64,000 bases of DNA from Sphingomonas insulae (GCF_010450875.1 NZ_CP048422.1:737001-801000), one strand, 5' to 3'. Shown: positions 46,961 through 55,645, numbered from the stretch's first letter. A program made the numbers and translations. The notes: generated by a model from the letters alone, not told the origin.

Positions 46961-47442
46961 CAGGCGGGTTCGGTGGCGACCGCGTCGGTCTGGCGCTGCC
47001 GCCACGCCTGCAGCCGCTGCGACAGCGCCTCGTCCGCCGTCGCCAGGATCGCCGCCGCGAGCAGCCCTGCGTTGATCGCCCCGGCCTTGCCGATCGCCAG
47101 CGTCCCCACCGGGATGCCTGCCGGCATCTGCACGATCGACAGCAGCGAATCCTGCCCCTTCAACGCCTTGCTCTGCACCGGCACGCCCAGCACCGGCAGG
47201 TGCGTCATCGCCGCCGCCATGCCGGGCAGGTGCGCCGCGCCGCCCGCGCCGGCGATGACCACCTTCAGCCCGCGCCCGGCCGCATTCTTCGCATAATCGT
47301 ACAACCGGTCGGGGGTGCGGTGCGCCGAGACGACCCGGGTTTCATGCGCCACGCCGAGTTCGGCGAGCACGTCCGCCGCGCCCTGCATCGTGTCCCAGTC
47401 GGACGTCGAGCCCATGATGATGCCGACCAGCGGATGTTCCAT
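46960..47442 (-). CDS. purE: 5-(carboxyamino)imidazole ribonucleotide mutase
   Basis: Moves the carboxylate of N5-CAIR to give CAIR. The 160-residue protein contains [13 protein letters not shown] near residue 7, [14 protein letters not shown] near 40, and the [14 protein letters not shown] and [20 protein letters not shown] blocks typical of class I PurE. I prefer the ATG at 47442; a GTG nine bases upstream is an alternative. It overlaps purK by one base. Confidence 0.95.
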   Translation of the reverse strand: MEHPLVGIIMGSTSDWDTMQGAADVLAELGVAHETRVVSAHRTPDRLYDYAKNAAGRGLKVVIAGAGGAAHLPGMAAAMTHLPVLGVPVQSKALKGQDSLLSIVQMPAGIPVGTLAIGKAGAINAGLLAAAILATADEALSQRLQAWRQRQTDAVATEPA

Positions 47443-47509
47443 CGCGCGCACCTAGCGGGGGAGGGGATCGAGGGCAATATTCATGCCCCCGGACGCAGCA
47501 CTACGAAGC

Positions 47510-48196
47510 TTATCGCTCGCTCAGATAATAGCGGTCCGTCGCGGCCAGCGAATCGTCCAATTCGTAGACGATCGGCTGACCGGTCGGAATCTCCAGCCCG
47601 GTGATGGCGTCGTCGGGAATGTTCGACAGATGCTTCACCAGCGCGCGTAGCGAATTGCCGTGCGCGGAGATCAGCACGCGCTGGCCGTCGCGCAGCATCG
47701 GCGCGATCCGTTCCTCGTAATAGGGCAGGACGCGATCGATCGTGTCCTTCAGGCTTTCGGTCTGCGGAATCGCGATGCCGGCATAACGGCGGTCCTGCGA
47801 CAGGTCATAGGCGCTGCCCGCTTCCAGCACGGGCGGCGGAATGTCGAAGCTGCGGCGCCAGATATGCACCTGTTCGTCGCCGTGCTTCGCCGCCGTCTCC
47901 GCCTTGTCGAGGCCGGTGAGGCCACCATAATGCCGCTCGTTCAGCCGCCAGTCTTTCTCGGTCGGCAGCCACAACCGGCCCATCGCCTCCAGCGCCAGGT
48001 TCAGCGTCTTGATCGCGCGGGTCTGCAACGACGTGAACGTCATGTCGAAATCCAGGCCCTTGGCGGCCATCAGTTCGCCGGCGGCGCGCGCCTCGGCGGC
48101 GCCCTTCTCGGTGACGTCGACATCCCACCAGCCGGTGAAGCGGTTCTCGAGGTTCCAGCTGGACTGGCCGTGGCGGATCAGGACGAGACGAGGCAT
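47510..48196 (-). CDS. gpmA: 2,3-bisphosphoglycerate-dependent phosphoglycerate mutase
   Basis: Glycolytic enzyme interconverting 3- and 2-phosphoglycerate through a phosphohistidine. The 228-residue protein has the histidine phosphatase motif [19 protein letters not shown] with the catalytic His near residue 9, [16 protein letters not shown] near 85, RRSFDIPPP near 112, and the second histidine in [16 protein letters not shown] near 177. The ATG at 48196 gives the standard N-terminus. It overlaps the end of the upstream GNAT gene by 19 bases. Confidence 0.95.
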   Translation of the reverse strand: MPRLVLIRHGQSSWNLENRFTGWWDVDVTEKGAAEARAAGELMAAKGLDFDMTFTSLQTRAIKTLNLALEAMGRLWLPTEKDWRLNERHYGGLTGLDKAETAAKHGDEQVHIWRRSFDIPPPVLEAGSAYDLSQDRRYAGIAIPQTESLKDTIDRVLPYYEERIAPMLRDGQRVLISAHGNSLRALVKHLSNIPDDAITGLEIPTGQPIVYELDDSLAATDRYYLSER

Positions 48197-48657
48197 CGGG
48201 GCTCCCGGAAAGGCAGGGTGAGGAACTGGTTGTGCGGACTGGGTCGATAGTCCGCGAACGGTCCCGTGTCGATGAAGCCGGCGCTGCGATACAGCGCGAC
48301 GGCGGGCGCGTGCAGATCGGCGGTTCCGGTTTCCAAGCTCAACCGGTCGTATCCGCGGCGCCGTGCTTCGGCGATGACGTGGTGGAGCAGCGCGCGCCCG
48401 ACGCCGGTACCGCGCGCGGCCGGCGCGGCGCGCATCGACTTCAGCTCGCCATGGCCCGTATCGAGTCGCTTCAACGCGACGAAGCCGACCAGCGCCTCGT
48501 CGCGCCACGCGGTCCAGAACGTGACGTCCGCCGCCGACAACCCGGTCGCATCCAGCGCGAAGGCGAACTCTGCCATATGGCCGCGCAGTTCGCCCAGGTG
48601 ATGCGCGAGCAGATCCGCAACATGGGGAGCGGCCGGATCGTCGCGACGGATCTGCAT
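48178..48657 (-). CDS. GNAT family N-acetyltransferase
   Basis: A 159-residue acetyltransferase with the acetyl-CoA loop [17 protein letters not shown] near residue 84 (R-x-x-G-x-G pattern) and the [10 protein letters not shown] motif near 128. It resembles the YsnE/PhnO-like small-molecule acetyltransferases; the substrate is unknown. The start (ATG 48657) overlaps the M14 carboxypeptidase stop by one base, and its end overlaps gpmA, so all three are likely on one transcript. Confidence 0.88.
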   Translation of the reverse strand: MQIRRDDPAAPHVADLLAHHLGELRGHMAEFAFALDATGLSAADVTFWTAWRDEALVGFVALKRLDTGHGELKSMRAAPAARGTGVGRALLHHVIAEARRRGYDRLSLETGTADLHAPAVALYRSAGFIDTGPFADYRPSPHNQFLTLPFREPRCLVSS

Positions 48658-49766
48658 CAGATCTCGTCGATCATCCCGGTCAGCACTTCCAGACACGACA
48701 CGCCCAGACGCTTGCTGCGCTCGCCCGACCAGCCGAATTCCGCATCCGGATTCGGGTCGTGGTCCTTGAACGGCATCTCCAGCGTCACTGATACGGCGCC
48801 GAACCGCTGTGCCAGCTGGTTGGTCGACATCGACAGATTGGCGTTGCCGGCGCTCGACTTCTCATAACCCTTGCCGACCTGGAAATCGGGCGTGTGCGCC
48901 GCCAGCCGATCGCCGAACGCATAGAATTTCGCGCCGTGATCGTCGGTCCAGTTGGGGATCCCCTCATATCCCGCGATGAAATTGGCCGGGATCGCCTCGT
49001 CGCCATGCACGTCGATCGCGAACGCCACGCCGGTTTCGTCCATCGCATCGCGCACGCACAGCACTTCCGGGCTGCGCTCGGCAGAGGGTGCGTGCCATTC
49101 GCGGTTCAGATTCACCCCCGCCGCATTGGTTCGCAGATGGCCGCGCCGCGTGCCGTCCGGGTTCATGTTCGGCACCACGTGAACGGTGGCCTTGGCCAGC
49201 AACGGTGCGGCGGCATCGCTGGTCAGCCATTCCAGCGCACCTTCCATCCACCATTCCGCCATCGATTCGCCGGGGTGCTGGCGGGCGTACAGCCACACCG
49301 GCTTCTCGCCCGTGCCGATGCGGAGGTAATCGATCGCCTGCCCGTCCAGCGATACGCCGAGCTCGCGATGGGTCACGCCCGGCCTGGCGGCGATGCGCGC
49401 GACCAGATCGTCGTGCATCTCCATCGTATACGGCGCGAAATAGGCGAACCAAGCCAGCTCGCCCTCGACTATATGGTCGAACGACAGGATGCCATCGGCG
49501 TATCGGGTGTCGATCATCCGCCACGCCTGCCGATCGCTGCTGGCGCGCGTCTTATAGTCCGGCCAGCCGAACGGATAGGCGGACTGGCCCGCATTGAGGA
49601 TGCGGAAGGTCAGCCGCCGGCCATGCGCGCCCGCCACCCGGAAATAGAACCATTGGAAGAAATCGGACTGGCGATCGGCGACGATCTCCAGGTCGACCCG
49701 GTCGCCCTCGATCCCGACGACGCGAATGTTGCCGCCGTCGAAGGCGGCGTTGATGCTGATGGTCAT
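48657..49766 (-). CDS. M14 family zinc carboxypeptidase (cytosolic, CCP-like)
   Basis: A 369-residue protein without a signal peptide. The N-terminal beta-sandwich (about residues 1-125, with [12 protein letters not shown] and [11 protein letters not shown]) and the M14 domain are characteristic of the AGTPBP/CCP subfamily. Zinc and substrate residues are in [16 protein letters not shown] near residue 161 (HPGE), [23 protein letters not shown] near 200-222 (spans those positions), and DVHGDE near 253. In eukaryotes such enzymes trim side-chain glutamates; the bacterial substrate is unknown. It leads the M14-GNAT-gpmA run. Confidence 0.9.
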   Translation of the reverse strand: MTISINAAFDGGNIRVVGIEGDRVDLEIVADRQSDFFQWFYFRVAGAHGRRLTFRILNAGQSAYPFGWPDYKTRASSDRQAWRMIDTRYADGILSFDHIVEGELAWFAYFAPYTMEMHDDLVARIAARPGVTHRELGVSLDGQAIDYLRIGTGEKPVWLYARQHPGESMAEWWMEGALEWLTSDAAAPLLAKATVHVVPNMNPDGTRRGHLRTNAAGVNLNREWHAPSAERSPEVLCVRDAMDETGVAFAIDVHGDEAIPANFIAGYEGIPNWTDDHGAKFYAFGDRLAAHTPDFQVGKGYEKSSAGNANLSMSTNQLAQRFGAVSVTLEMPFKDHDPNPDAEFGWSGERSKRLGVSCLEVLTGMIDEI

Positions 49767-49812
49767 GACTATGCCTGATTGCTTGCCGGATGATCGGCCG
49801 GATGACGTGACG

Positions 49813-49848
49813 GTGCCGGGTTACTTGACCGTGCCGGGTTACTTGACC
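49813..49848. repeat. 18-base tandem duplication spanning the DUF4136 stop codon
   Basis: GTGCCGGGTTACTTGACC occurs twice in direct succession, at 49813-49830 and 49831-49848. The right copy contains the stop and last two codons of the lipoprotein gene; the left copy duplicates them downstream. Confidence 0.9.
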
Positions 49849-50441
49849 GTGATGGTGCGGCCGGACTGACCGGGAAAGCCGGTGAACAGCGCATGGGCAA
49901 GCTTGCCCGCCTGCTGGTCGGCACCCTTGATGTCGCTGACGCCCTGCGCGCGGCCCTCCCAGACCGGCGACTGGTCGCTCCGCCGCTTGATCGTCACCGA
50001 CAGTTCCGCGACCAGCAGCTGCGTGGGCCGTCCGCCGCCGATCGGAAAGCCGACGCCGCCGCCAAGGCCCACGCCGCCGCCGCGGCGCCCGCCGCTGAAG
50101 CCGCCGCCACCGATGCCTATGCTGATCGGCGACTGGCGCGGCGGCCCTTCCTGGCTGGTCCGGGTGAAGCCGACCGTCGCGACATAGTCGGGCGTCCCGC
50201 CCTGCGCCGGAACGCTATAGCCGACCTTCAGCAACTCGCCCTGCACGGCGGCGGCATAGGTCTTGAACTCCAGGCTGGCCGGCGCACCGCCCGACAGCGG
50301 CTCGACCGACACCGTACCGCGGGCGATCGGCTCGCCCAGGTGATAGCGGATGACCTCCGTCGGCGGCAGCGGCGCGGTGGTCGCGCAACCGGCAAGCGCT
50401 GCGGCACCGATGCCGATGGCCAGAAGGGGACGGATGGTCAT
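49839..50441 (-). CDS. DUF4136 domain-containing lipoprotein
   Basis: A 200-residue envelope lipoprotein. The signal MTIRPLLAIGIGAAALAGC ends in lipobox LAGC with Cys19 as the acylation site. The DUF4136 region starts near residue 50 (SLEFKTYAAAVQGELLKVGY) and is interrupted by a long Gly/Arg-rich loop (about 110-140), then resumes with TQLLVAELSVTIKRR and PVWEGRAQG. The function of the family is unknown. The 3' end sits within an 18-base tandem duplication. Confidence 0.85.
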   Translation of the reverse strand: MTIRPLLAIGIGAAALAGCATTAPLPPTEVIRYHLGEPIARGTVSVEPLSGGAPASLEFKTYAAAVQGELLKVGYSVPAQGGTPDYVATVGFTRTSQEGPPRQSPISIGIGGGGFSGGRRGGGVGLGGGVGFPIGGGRPTQLLVAELSVTIKRRSDQSPVWEGRAQGVSDIKGADQQAGKLAHALFTGFPGQSGRTITVK

Positions 50442-50580
50442 GTGGGGGACTACCTTTGCGATACGTTGCGCTGCTGAAACGCTCTAACGCGCCCTGTGTT
50501 GCTTGACTATTGCGACCTCGGGTCTTAGGCGCTCGCGCTTTCACCGACACCGTCAATTTCTAAAAAGAAGCGAATCGATC

Positions 50581-50706
50581 ATGAAGATCCGCAATAGCCT
50601 GAAGTCGCTCAAGGACCGTCATCGCGACAACCGCGTGATCCGTCGCCGCGGCCGTACCTATGTCATCAACAAGACCAACCGCCGGTTCAAGGCGCGCCAG
50701 GGCTAA
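50581..50706 (+). CDS. rpmJ: 50S ribosomal protein L36 (cysteine-free type)
   Basis: A 41-residue ribosomal protein starting [20 protein letters not shown] and ending FKARQG. It lacks the four zinc-binding residues (C-C-C-H) of the classical form, so it is the C-minus variant standard in alphaproteobacteria. An AAAAAGAAGCG ribosome-site region precedes the ATG. It is followed six bases later by an unrelated HAD hydrolase gene. Confidence 0.95.
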   Translation: MKIRNSLKSLKDRHRDNRVIRRRGRTYVINKTNRRFKARQG

Positions 50707-50711
50707 GCCAC

Positions 50712-51356
50712 TTGGCGACATCCGCCGCCGTCGCATCGTCGCCGGCCGTTCCGACGGCCGTGATCTTCGACGTCGGCCGGGTCTTGTACGACTGGGATCC
50801 CCGGATCCTCTACCGGCGCCTGATCGATGACGATCGGGCGCTCGATGCGTTCCTGCGCGACGTCGTCACGCACGAATGGCATTTCCAGCACGACGCCGGA
50901 CGCGACTTCGCCGACACCTCGGCGGAGCTTGCCGCCGTCTACCCGCAGCATGCCGGGCTGATCGCCGCCTGGGGACCACGGTTCCTGGACAGCATCGGTG
51001 CGCCGATCGCCGGCATGGCCGCGCTGGTCGACGAGCTGGAGGCGGCGGCCATGCCGCTCTACGCGATCACCAACTTCAGCCACGAATTCTGGCCGCCCTT
51101 CCGCGCCCGCGAAGCCGCGATGTTCGATCGCTTCCGCGATATCGTCGTCTCGGGTGCCGAAAAGCTGGTGAAGCCCGATCCCGCCATCTACCGCCTCGCC
51201 CTCGACCGCTTCGGGCTTGAGGCGGGGCGCACCGTCTTCATCGACGACAATGCGGCCAACGTCGCGGGTGCGCGCAGCGTGGGGCTGATCGCGCTCCACT
51301 TCGTCGACGAACCGACATTGCGCGGCGATCTGCAGGCGCTGGGGCTGCTGACTTAG
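50712..51356 (+). CDS. HAD-superfamily hydrolase (subfamily IA)
   Basis: A 214-residue haloacid-dehalogenase-type phosphatase. Motif I is VIFDVGRVLYDWD near residue 17, where the usual DxD is DxG, as in the YihX-type sugar-phosphatase group; motif II is ITNFS near 118, the lysine is in KLVKPDPAIY near 150, and motif IV is FIDDNAANVAGA near 175. The substrate is unknown. The frame opens with TTG at 50712; a GTG just before the motif I strand is possible but would cut into it. The gene lies six bases after rpmJ and ends just before the repeat cluster. Confidence 0.87.
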   Translation: MATSAAVASSPAVPTAVIFDVGRVLYDWDPRILYRRLIDDDRALDAFLRDVVTHEWHFQHDAGRDFADTSAELAAVYPQHAGLIAAWGPRFLDSIGAPIAGMAALVDELEAAAMPLYAITNFSHEFWPPFRAREAAMFDRFRDIVVSGAEKLVKPDPAIYRLALDRFGLEAGRTVFIDDNAANVAGARSVGLIALHFVDEPTLRGDLQALGLLT

Positions 51357-51360
51357 CTTT

Positions 51361-51738
51361 TCGTTCGCGCGGAAGCGCGGAGAACCCAGAGCGTATGTGG
51401 GGGAACGCGACGCCACCCCACGGCCATCCGTCATCCCGGCGAACGCCGGGACCCATGGACCCCAGTCGCTGCCGATCCGCGTCCTCACGCTCGCCCCACA
51501 TGCACGGGTCCCGGCGTTCGCCGGGATGACGGTAGGGGAAGCGTACGACACGCATCGCAAGCTCAACTCCTCCGCGTCCTCCGCGCCTCCGCGCGAACAT
51601 AGTCTTCCTTCTTCGCGGCTTCGCGCCTTCGCGTGAACCAACCTTTCGTCATCCCCGCGAAGGCGGGGATCCATACTGGCTAACGTCAGCGCTGCCTGCC
51701 CCAACCGGCGTGATGATGGATTCCCGCCTTCGCGGAAA
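51361..51738. repeat. Dense cluster of dispersed repeats, families A and B
   Basis: The 455-base gene-free stretch 51357-51811 is almost wholly repeat. Family A: 51361-51384 (forward variant), 51567-51598 and 51611-51639 (both reverse). Family B: 51429-51454 and 51506-51531, a perfect 26-base inverted pair, and a second pair at 51647-51674 and 51718-51736 with the CCGCGAAGGCGG core. It lies between the convergent HAD hydrolase and (p)ppGpp-enzyme genes, a position where both transcripts end. Confidence 0.85.
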
Positions 51739-51811
51739 TGGAAGGATAGGCCGGGAACGGCGCGAGTGGGCCGGGAACGACGGCGGATGGAGGGACGGGC
51801 AAACCCGACGG

Positions 51812-53914
51812 CTAGACCCGGTCCACCGCATTCACCGCATCCGCGGCGCGCAGGGCGGCGATCAGGCGCATCAGCTGGTGGATGTCGTGCACCTCGACGT
51901 CGATGACGTTGGTGTGGAACATCGAATCGCGCGTATCCAGCCGCAGCGCGATGATGTTGGCGCGGTGGGCGCCGATGATCGTCGACACGATGCCGAGCGC
52001 CCCCGGTTCGTTTTTCACCTGCACCGCGATCCGCGCCACCGCGCCGTCGCTCTTGTCGCCCCAGTCGACATCGACCCAGTCGGTTTCGTTGGCGCCGCGT
52101 TCGGCCAGTTCGGCAAGCACCGGGCAATCGATCGCATGCACCTCGATCCCCGCATCCGGCCGGCGCAGGCCGACGATGCGGTCGCCCGGCACCGGGTGAC
52201 AGCATTCGGCAAGGTCGAACGCCACGCCCGCGGTCAGCCCCTTGATCGAGATCGCGCGCGATTGCGGCGCCAGCAGGCCGACGTCCGCTCCCGCCGATCC
52301 CGGCATCAGCGCCTCCATCACCGCCGCATCCGAAATGCCGCGCCGCGCGATCGAGGCCATCAGCGCCGCCTCGTCGGCCAGCTTCAGCCGTTGCAGCGCA
52401 TGATCCATCGCGTCGCCGGCGATCGTCGCGGGCAAACGCTGGACGATATCGTCGTACAGCTTGCGGCCCAGCGCGATCAGCTCGTCGCGCTCCTTGTGGC
52501 GCAGGTGGCGGCGGATGCCGGCCAGCGCCTTGCCCGTGATCGCGAAGTTCAGCCAGCCGGGCTGCGGCACCTGCCCCTTCGATCGCAGCACCTGCACCTG
52601 GTCGCCATTGTCGATCACCGTCGACAGCGGCACGACGCGGCCGTTGATCTTGGCGCCCACCGCCTGGTCGCCCAGGTCGGTGTGCACGGCATAGGCGAAA
52701 TCGATCGGCGTCGCGCCCTTGGGCAGCTGGATCAGCTCGCCCTTCGGCGTGAAGGCGAAGATGCGATCCTGGTACATCGCCATGCGCGTGTGTTCCAGCA
52801 ACTCCTCGGGGCTGCCGGCGGTGTCGAGGATCTCGACCAGGTCGGCGATCCAGCTGTGCTGGCTGTCGGCGCGAACCTTCTTTTCCTTGTACGCCCAATG
52901 CGCCGCCAGCCCGAATTCGGCCTCGGCATGCATGTCGGGCGTGCGGATCTGGATTTCGATGCGCGCATTGTCGGCATGGATCACCGATGTGTGCAGCGAT
53001 CGATAGCCGTTGCGCTTGGGGGTCGAGATGTAATCCTTAAACCGCCCCGGCACCATCGGCCAGCGGCGGTGGATGATGCCGAGCGTCGCATAGCAATCCT
53101 CGACCGTCGGCACGATCGCGCGGAACGCCATGATGTCCGACAGCTGTTCGAAGCTGATGTGGCGCTCGCTCATCTTGCGCCAGATCGAATAGGGGTGCTT
53201 TTCGCGGCCGCTGACCTCGGCATCGACGCCGGCGCGCCCGAGCAGCAGCTTCAGGCCGGACGCGATCTTGGCGATCCGGTCGCCGCCGCCGGTCTTCAGC
53301 AGTTCCAGCCGCTTGCTGATCGATTCATACGCCTCGGGTTCGAGCTGTTCGAAGGCGAGCGTCTGCATCTCCTTCATGAACTCGTACATGCCGATCCGCT
53401 CGGCGAGCGGGGCGTAGATGTCCATCGTCTCCTTCGCGATCCGCCGCCGCTTCTCGGGCTTGGGGATGTGATAGAGCGTGCGCATGTTGTGCAGCCGGTC
53501 GGCGAGCTTCACCAGCAGCACGCGGATGTCGTCGGACATCGCCAGCAGGAACTTGCGCAGGTTTTCCGCGGCGCGCTCGTTCTCGCTCTGCGCCTCGATC
53601 TTGCTGAGCTTGGTGACGCCATCGACCAGCCGCGCGACGTTGCCGCCGAACACGCGCTCGATCTCTTCCGATGTCGCGACGGTATCCTCGACGGTGTCGT
53701 GCAGGATCGCGGTCGCGATCGTCTCGTCGTCCAGCCTCAGGTCGGTGAGGATGCCCGCCACCTCGATCGGGTGGCTGAAATAGGGATCGCCGCTCGCCCG
53801 CTTCTGGCTGCCATGCGCTTGCATCGAAAAGACATAGGCGCGGTTGAGCAGCGCCTCGTCGGCGTCCGGGTCGTAGTCGAGCACGCGGTCGACCAGTTCA
53901 TATTGCCGTAGCAC
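51812..53914 (-). CDS. Bifunctional (p)ppGpp synthetase/hydrolase (RelA/SpoT homologue)
   Basis: Controls the stringent response by making and degrading (p)ppGpp. In order: HD hydrolase domain (ILHDTVEDT near residue 70), synthetase domain with RFKDYISTPKRNGYRS near 287 carrying the RxKD motif of bifunctional enzymes, TGS domain (FTPKGELIQLPKGATPIDF near 385), a conserved CCHPVPGD region near 580, and a C-terminal ACT domain. I prefer the GTG at 53914 (MLRQYELVDRVLDYDPDADE), which gives 700 residues and the family N-terminus; an ATG at 53953 adds 13 residues and lies inside an inverted repeat. Confidence 0.94.
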   Translation of the reverse strand: MLRQYELVDRVLDYDPDADEALLNRAYVFSMQAHGSQKRASGDPYFSHPIEVAGILTDLRLDDETIATAILHDTVEDTVATSEEIERVFGGNVARLVDGVTKLSKIEAQSENERAAENLRKFLLAMSDDIRVLLVKLADRLHNMRTLYHIPKPEKRRRIAKETMDIYAPLAERIGMYEFMKEMQTLAFEQLEPEAYESISKRLELLKTGGGDRIAKIASGLKLLLGRAGVDAEVSGREKHPYSIWRKMSERHISFEQLSDIMAFRAIVPTVEDCYATLGIIHRRWPMVPGRFKDYISTPKRNGYRSLHTSVIHADNARIEIQIRTPDMHAEAEFGLAAHWAYKEKKVRADSQHSWIADLVEILDTAGSPEELLEHTRMAMYQDRIFAFTPKGELIQLPKGATPIDFAYAVHTDLGDQAVGAKINGRVVPLSTVIDNGDQVQVLRSKGQVPQPGWLNFAITGKALAGIRRHLRHKERDELIALGRKLYDDIVQRLPATIAGDAMDHALQRLKLADEAALMASIARRGISDAAVMEALMPGSAGADVGLLAPQSRAISIKGLTAGVAFDLAECCHPVPGDRIVGLRRPDAGIEVHAIDCPVLAELAERGANETDWVDVDWGDKSDGAVARIAVQVKNEPGALGIVSTIIGAHRANIIALRLDTRDSMFHTNVIDVEVHDIHQLMRLIAALRAADAVNAVDRV

Positions 53915-53943
53915 GACATGCACATGGGGTAGGGCGGCGCTGC

Positions 53944-53960
53944 TTTGCAACATATTGTTG
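53944..53960. promoter_or_regulatory. Inverted repeat in front of the (p)ppGpp enzyme gene
   Basis: TGCAAC-N5-GTTGCA, perfect 6-bp arms, lies 30-46 bases before the preferred GTG start. It shares the GTTGC/GCAAC arms seen upstream of clpB and between the CC_3452-like and HxlR genes. Possible operator. Confidence 0.35.
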
Positions 53961-53972
53961 CATCCGGCGGTA

Positions 53973-54051
53973 TTTTACGGGGCCGGGCTGCGTCCCTGCC
54001 GGCCCGCCCCATCCGGGGATTCCGTGGGGCGGCGGGCCGGCACCGCCCCGT
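53973..54051. other. Nested GC-rich hairpin between two minus-strand genes
   Basis: Inner arms GCCGGCCCGCCCCA (53996-54009) and its near-complement at 54023-54039 (one 3-base bulge), and outer arms TTACGGGGC (53973-53981) and GCCCCGTAA (54043-54051), form one nested structure in a 171-base gap. It could terminate the upstream small gene or shape the leader of the (p)ppGpp enzyme mRNA. There is no T tract on the minus strand. Confidence 0.6.
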
Positions 54052-54085
54052 AATCGGCGTGTCCGCCGCCGTCGAACCCCTGGCT

Positions 54086-54394
54086 TTAAGCCTTCTTCGC
54101 CTTGGCATTGCACTTGGCGAGCTGCTCGGCGTCATAGGCCTTGCCGCCGACCGAGAAGCTCGACAGGCTGCCGATCTGGCGGACGACGAGTTCGCACAGG
54201 ACGGCGGGGCGCTCGGGTGCCTGGCCCGCGACGAAGGCGTCGTTCTGCAGGCGCCAGGCGGTCGAGCGGGTGATGAAACCCGTCTTGGTCGTCGGTGCGG
54301 CCGGCACGGCGACATAGACATCGCCGGCGGCGGCGGACGCGGCGGTGCCGGACAGCGTGGCGGCGGCGAAGGCGAGCGTGACGAAAAGCTTCAT
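54086..54394 (-). CDS. Small secreted protein, resembling the CC_3452 family
   Basis: A 102-residue protein with a clear signal peptide (MKLFVTLAFAAATLSGTAAS, cleavage near residue 23). The mature part has VYVAVPAAP, a FITRSTAWRLQND segment, one Cys in RPAVLCELVV, SSFSVGGKAYDAEQL and a second Cys near the lysine-rich end, perhaps forming a disulfide. The layout fits a small exported family I know from Caulobacter and sphingomonads, function unknown; the assignment is from memory and not certain. It is divergent from the HxlR regulator, which may control it. Confidence 0.75.
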   Translation of the reverse strand: MKLFVTLAFAAATLSGTAASAAAGDVYVAVPAAPTTKTGFITRSTAWRLQNDAFVAGQAPERPAVLCELVVRQIGSLSSFSVGGKAYDAEQLAKCNAKAKKA

Positions 54395-54455
54395 GACCGG
54401 TCCTCCCAGACCTTTGCTGATTCGAATGCTGATTGCGACGCCGCCTATAGTGGTA

Positions 54456-54472
54456 AGTTGCAGGTTGCAACT
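54456..54472. promoter_or_regulatory. Operator-like repeat between the secreted-protein and HxlR genes
   Basis: AGTTGC-N5-GCAACT (54456-54461 and 54467-54472), which also reads as direct repeats GTTGCAG and GTTGCAA, is centred in the 145-base divergent intergenic region. An HxlR-type regulator often binds near its own gene. CTATAG at 54445-54450 may be part of a promoter. Confidence 0.4.
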
Positions 54473-54539
54473 GGAAACGGATAAACCATTCCCGGCTCCC
54501 GCGAAATTGCGGTATGCCGGATGATCGACGAGGAAGACG

Positions 54540-55019
54540 ATGGCGAAACCGGCCGACGCGCCCACATTGCGGGAAACGCTACGCGAATGCAGCCTGCCCG
54601 CCGCGCTGGAGGCGATGGGCGAACGCTGGGCGTTCCTGATCCTGCGCGCGGCCTTCAACGGCCTGCACCATTTCGAGGAATTCCAGGCCGAACTGGGCAT
54701 TGCCCGCAACATTCTGGCCAATCGCCTGGCGCGTCTGGTCGATCACGGCATCCTGCAACGCGTGCCGATGCCCGACGATCGCCGCAAGATCCGCTACACG
54801 CTGACCGAAAAGGGCCATGCGCTGCTGCCGACGATGATCGCGCTGCGCCAATGGGGCGAACGATGGGAATTGTGCGCCCCGGCCTTCCCGATCCTGGTCG
54901 ATACGCGGGACCGGCGCCCGATCGCCGCGGTCGCGGTACAGGCGCACGACGGCCGGGTACTCGGCAAGGGCGACCTGATCTGGGCGCTGCCCGAGGACAT
55001 CGACCAGGCGGCAGAATAA
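54540..55019 (+). CDS. HxlR family winged-helix transcriptional regulator
   Basis: A 159-residue DNA-binding protein. The HxlR domain covers about residues 10-105: CSLPAALEAMGERWAFLILRA near the start, the recognition region FEEFQAELGIARNILANRLA near 45, and the wing RRKIRYTLTEKGHALLP near 81. HxlR proteins respond to aldehydes, quinones or redox stress, usually through a cysteine; here Cys17 and Cys112 are candidates. The C-terminal 50 residues are an extra unassigned segment. GAGGAAGACG precedes the ATG. It probably regulates the divergent secreted-protein gene or itself. Confidence 0.9.
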   Translation: MAKPADAPTLRETLRECSLPAALEAMGERWAFLILRAAFNGLHHFEEFQAELGIARNILANRLARLVDHGILQRVPMPDDRRKIRYTLTEKGHALLPTMIALRQWGERWELCAPAFPILVDTRDRRPIAAVAVQAHDGRVLGKGDLIWALPEDIDQAAE

Positions 55020-55121
55020 GCGCTTCGACAACAGGCTTGCACCGCCCACGTCAAGCTTCCGGCCGAAGGCCCCCCATTAATTCGACCAGCGACGATCAAG
55101 CGATCCGCCAACCCCGGCGCA

Positions 55122-55152
55122 ACCCCTCCGCGCCTCCGCGCCTCCGCGTGAA
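55122..55152. repeat. Copy of dispersed repeat family A with an extra unit
   Basis: ACCCCTCCGCGCCTCCGCGC followed by CTCCGCGTGAA lies in the 209-base gap between the convergent HxlR and thioesterase genes. The inner CCTCCGCG unit is repeated, showing that the element can expand in 8-9-base steps. Confidence 0.6.
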
Positions 55153-55228
55153 CCCTTCCTTCTACCGGACCCGGCTCGAACTATAACTCCGCGCCCAGGC
55201 AATGCCGCAACCGCGGACCCGCCCCGAC

Positions 55229-55645
55229 CTACAGGCGCTCCAGGAATCCCCGGATCGCATCCGGGATCGGCACCGGCCGCCCGGTCGGCAGGTGGACGTT
55301 GACCGACACCATCATGATCGTCGCATGCACCGCGCCGGTGCCGCCATGCGCCAGCTCCATCGCCATCGTCAGGCTCGATCCCCCGATCCGCGCGATCCGC
55401 ACCCGCGCCTCGACCGTATCGCCCCAAACGAACGGGCGCAGATAGTCGACCTCCGCCTTGCGGACGTGGAATTCGGTATGCCGCCACACGTCGCCCAGCG
55501 CATCGGCGATGCCCGTCCAGTCCCAGAATTCGGTCGCCGCGACATCGGCATATTCCAGGTAGCGCGAATTGAAGACGACCTTCTGCCCGTCGATCTCGGC
55601 ATAGCGCACGCGGAACCGGGTCGAGAATGCATAGCCCTCGCTCAT
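55229..55645 (-). CDS. Acyl-CoA thioesterase of the 4HBT (YbgC-like) family
   Basis: A 138-residue hot-dog-fold thioesterase expected to hydrolyse acyl-CoA. The signature VRYAEIDGQKVVFNSRYLEY near residue 12 contains the catalytic aspartate region, followed by DYLRPFVWGDTVEARVRI near 60 and an NVHLPTGRPVPIPD segment near the end. The substrate is not known. The start overlaps DUF2061 by four bases, and DUF2061 overlaps the aminotransferase by one base, so the three are one coupled unit. Confidence 0.88.
   Translation of the reverse strand: MSEGYAFSTRFRVRYAEIDGQKVVFNSRYLEYADVAATEFWDWTGIADALGDVWRHTEFHVRKAEVDYLRPFVWGDTVEARVRIARIGGSSLTMAMELAHGGTGAVHATIMMVSVNVHLPTGRPVPIPDAIRGFLERL

Noticed and set aside
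51357..51811. CRISPR array
   Set aside because: Repeats here are of two types, in both orientations, with uneven spacing and no unique spacers of constant length; no cas genes are near.
51710..53911. Plus-strand frame of over 700 codons opposite the (p)ppGpp enzyme
   Set aside because: Begins in repeat sequence and has shadow composition; the minus strand carries all RelA/SpoT domains.
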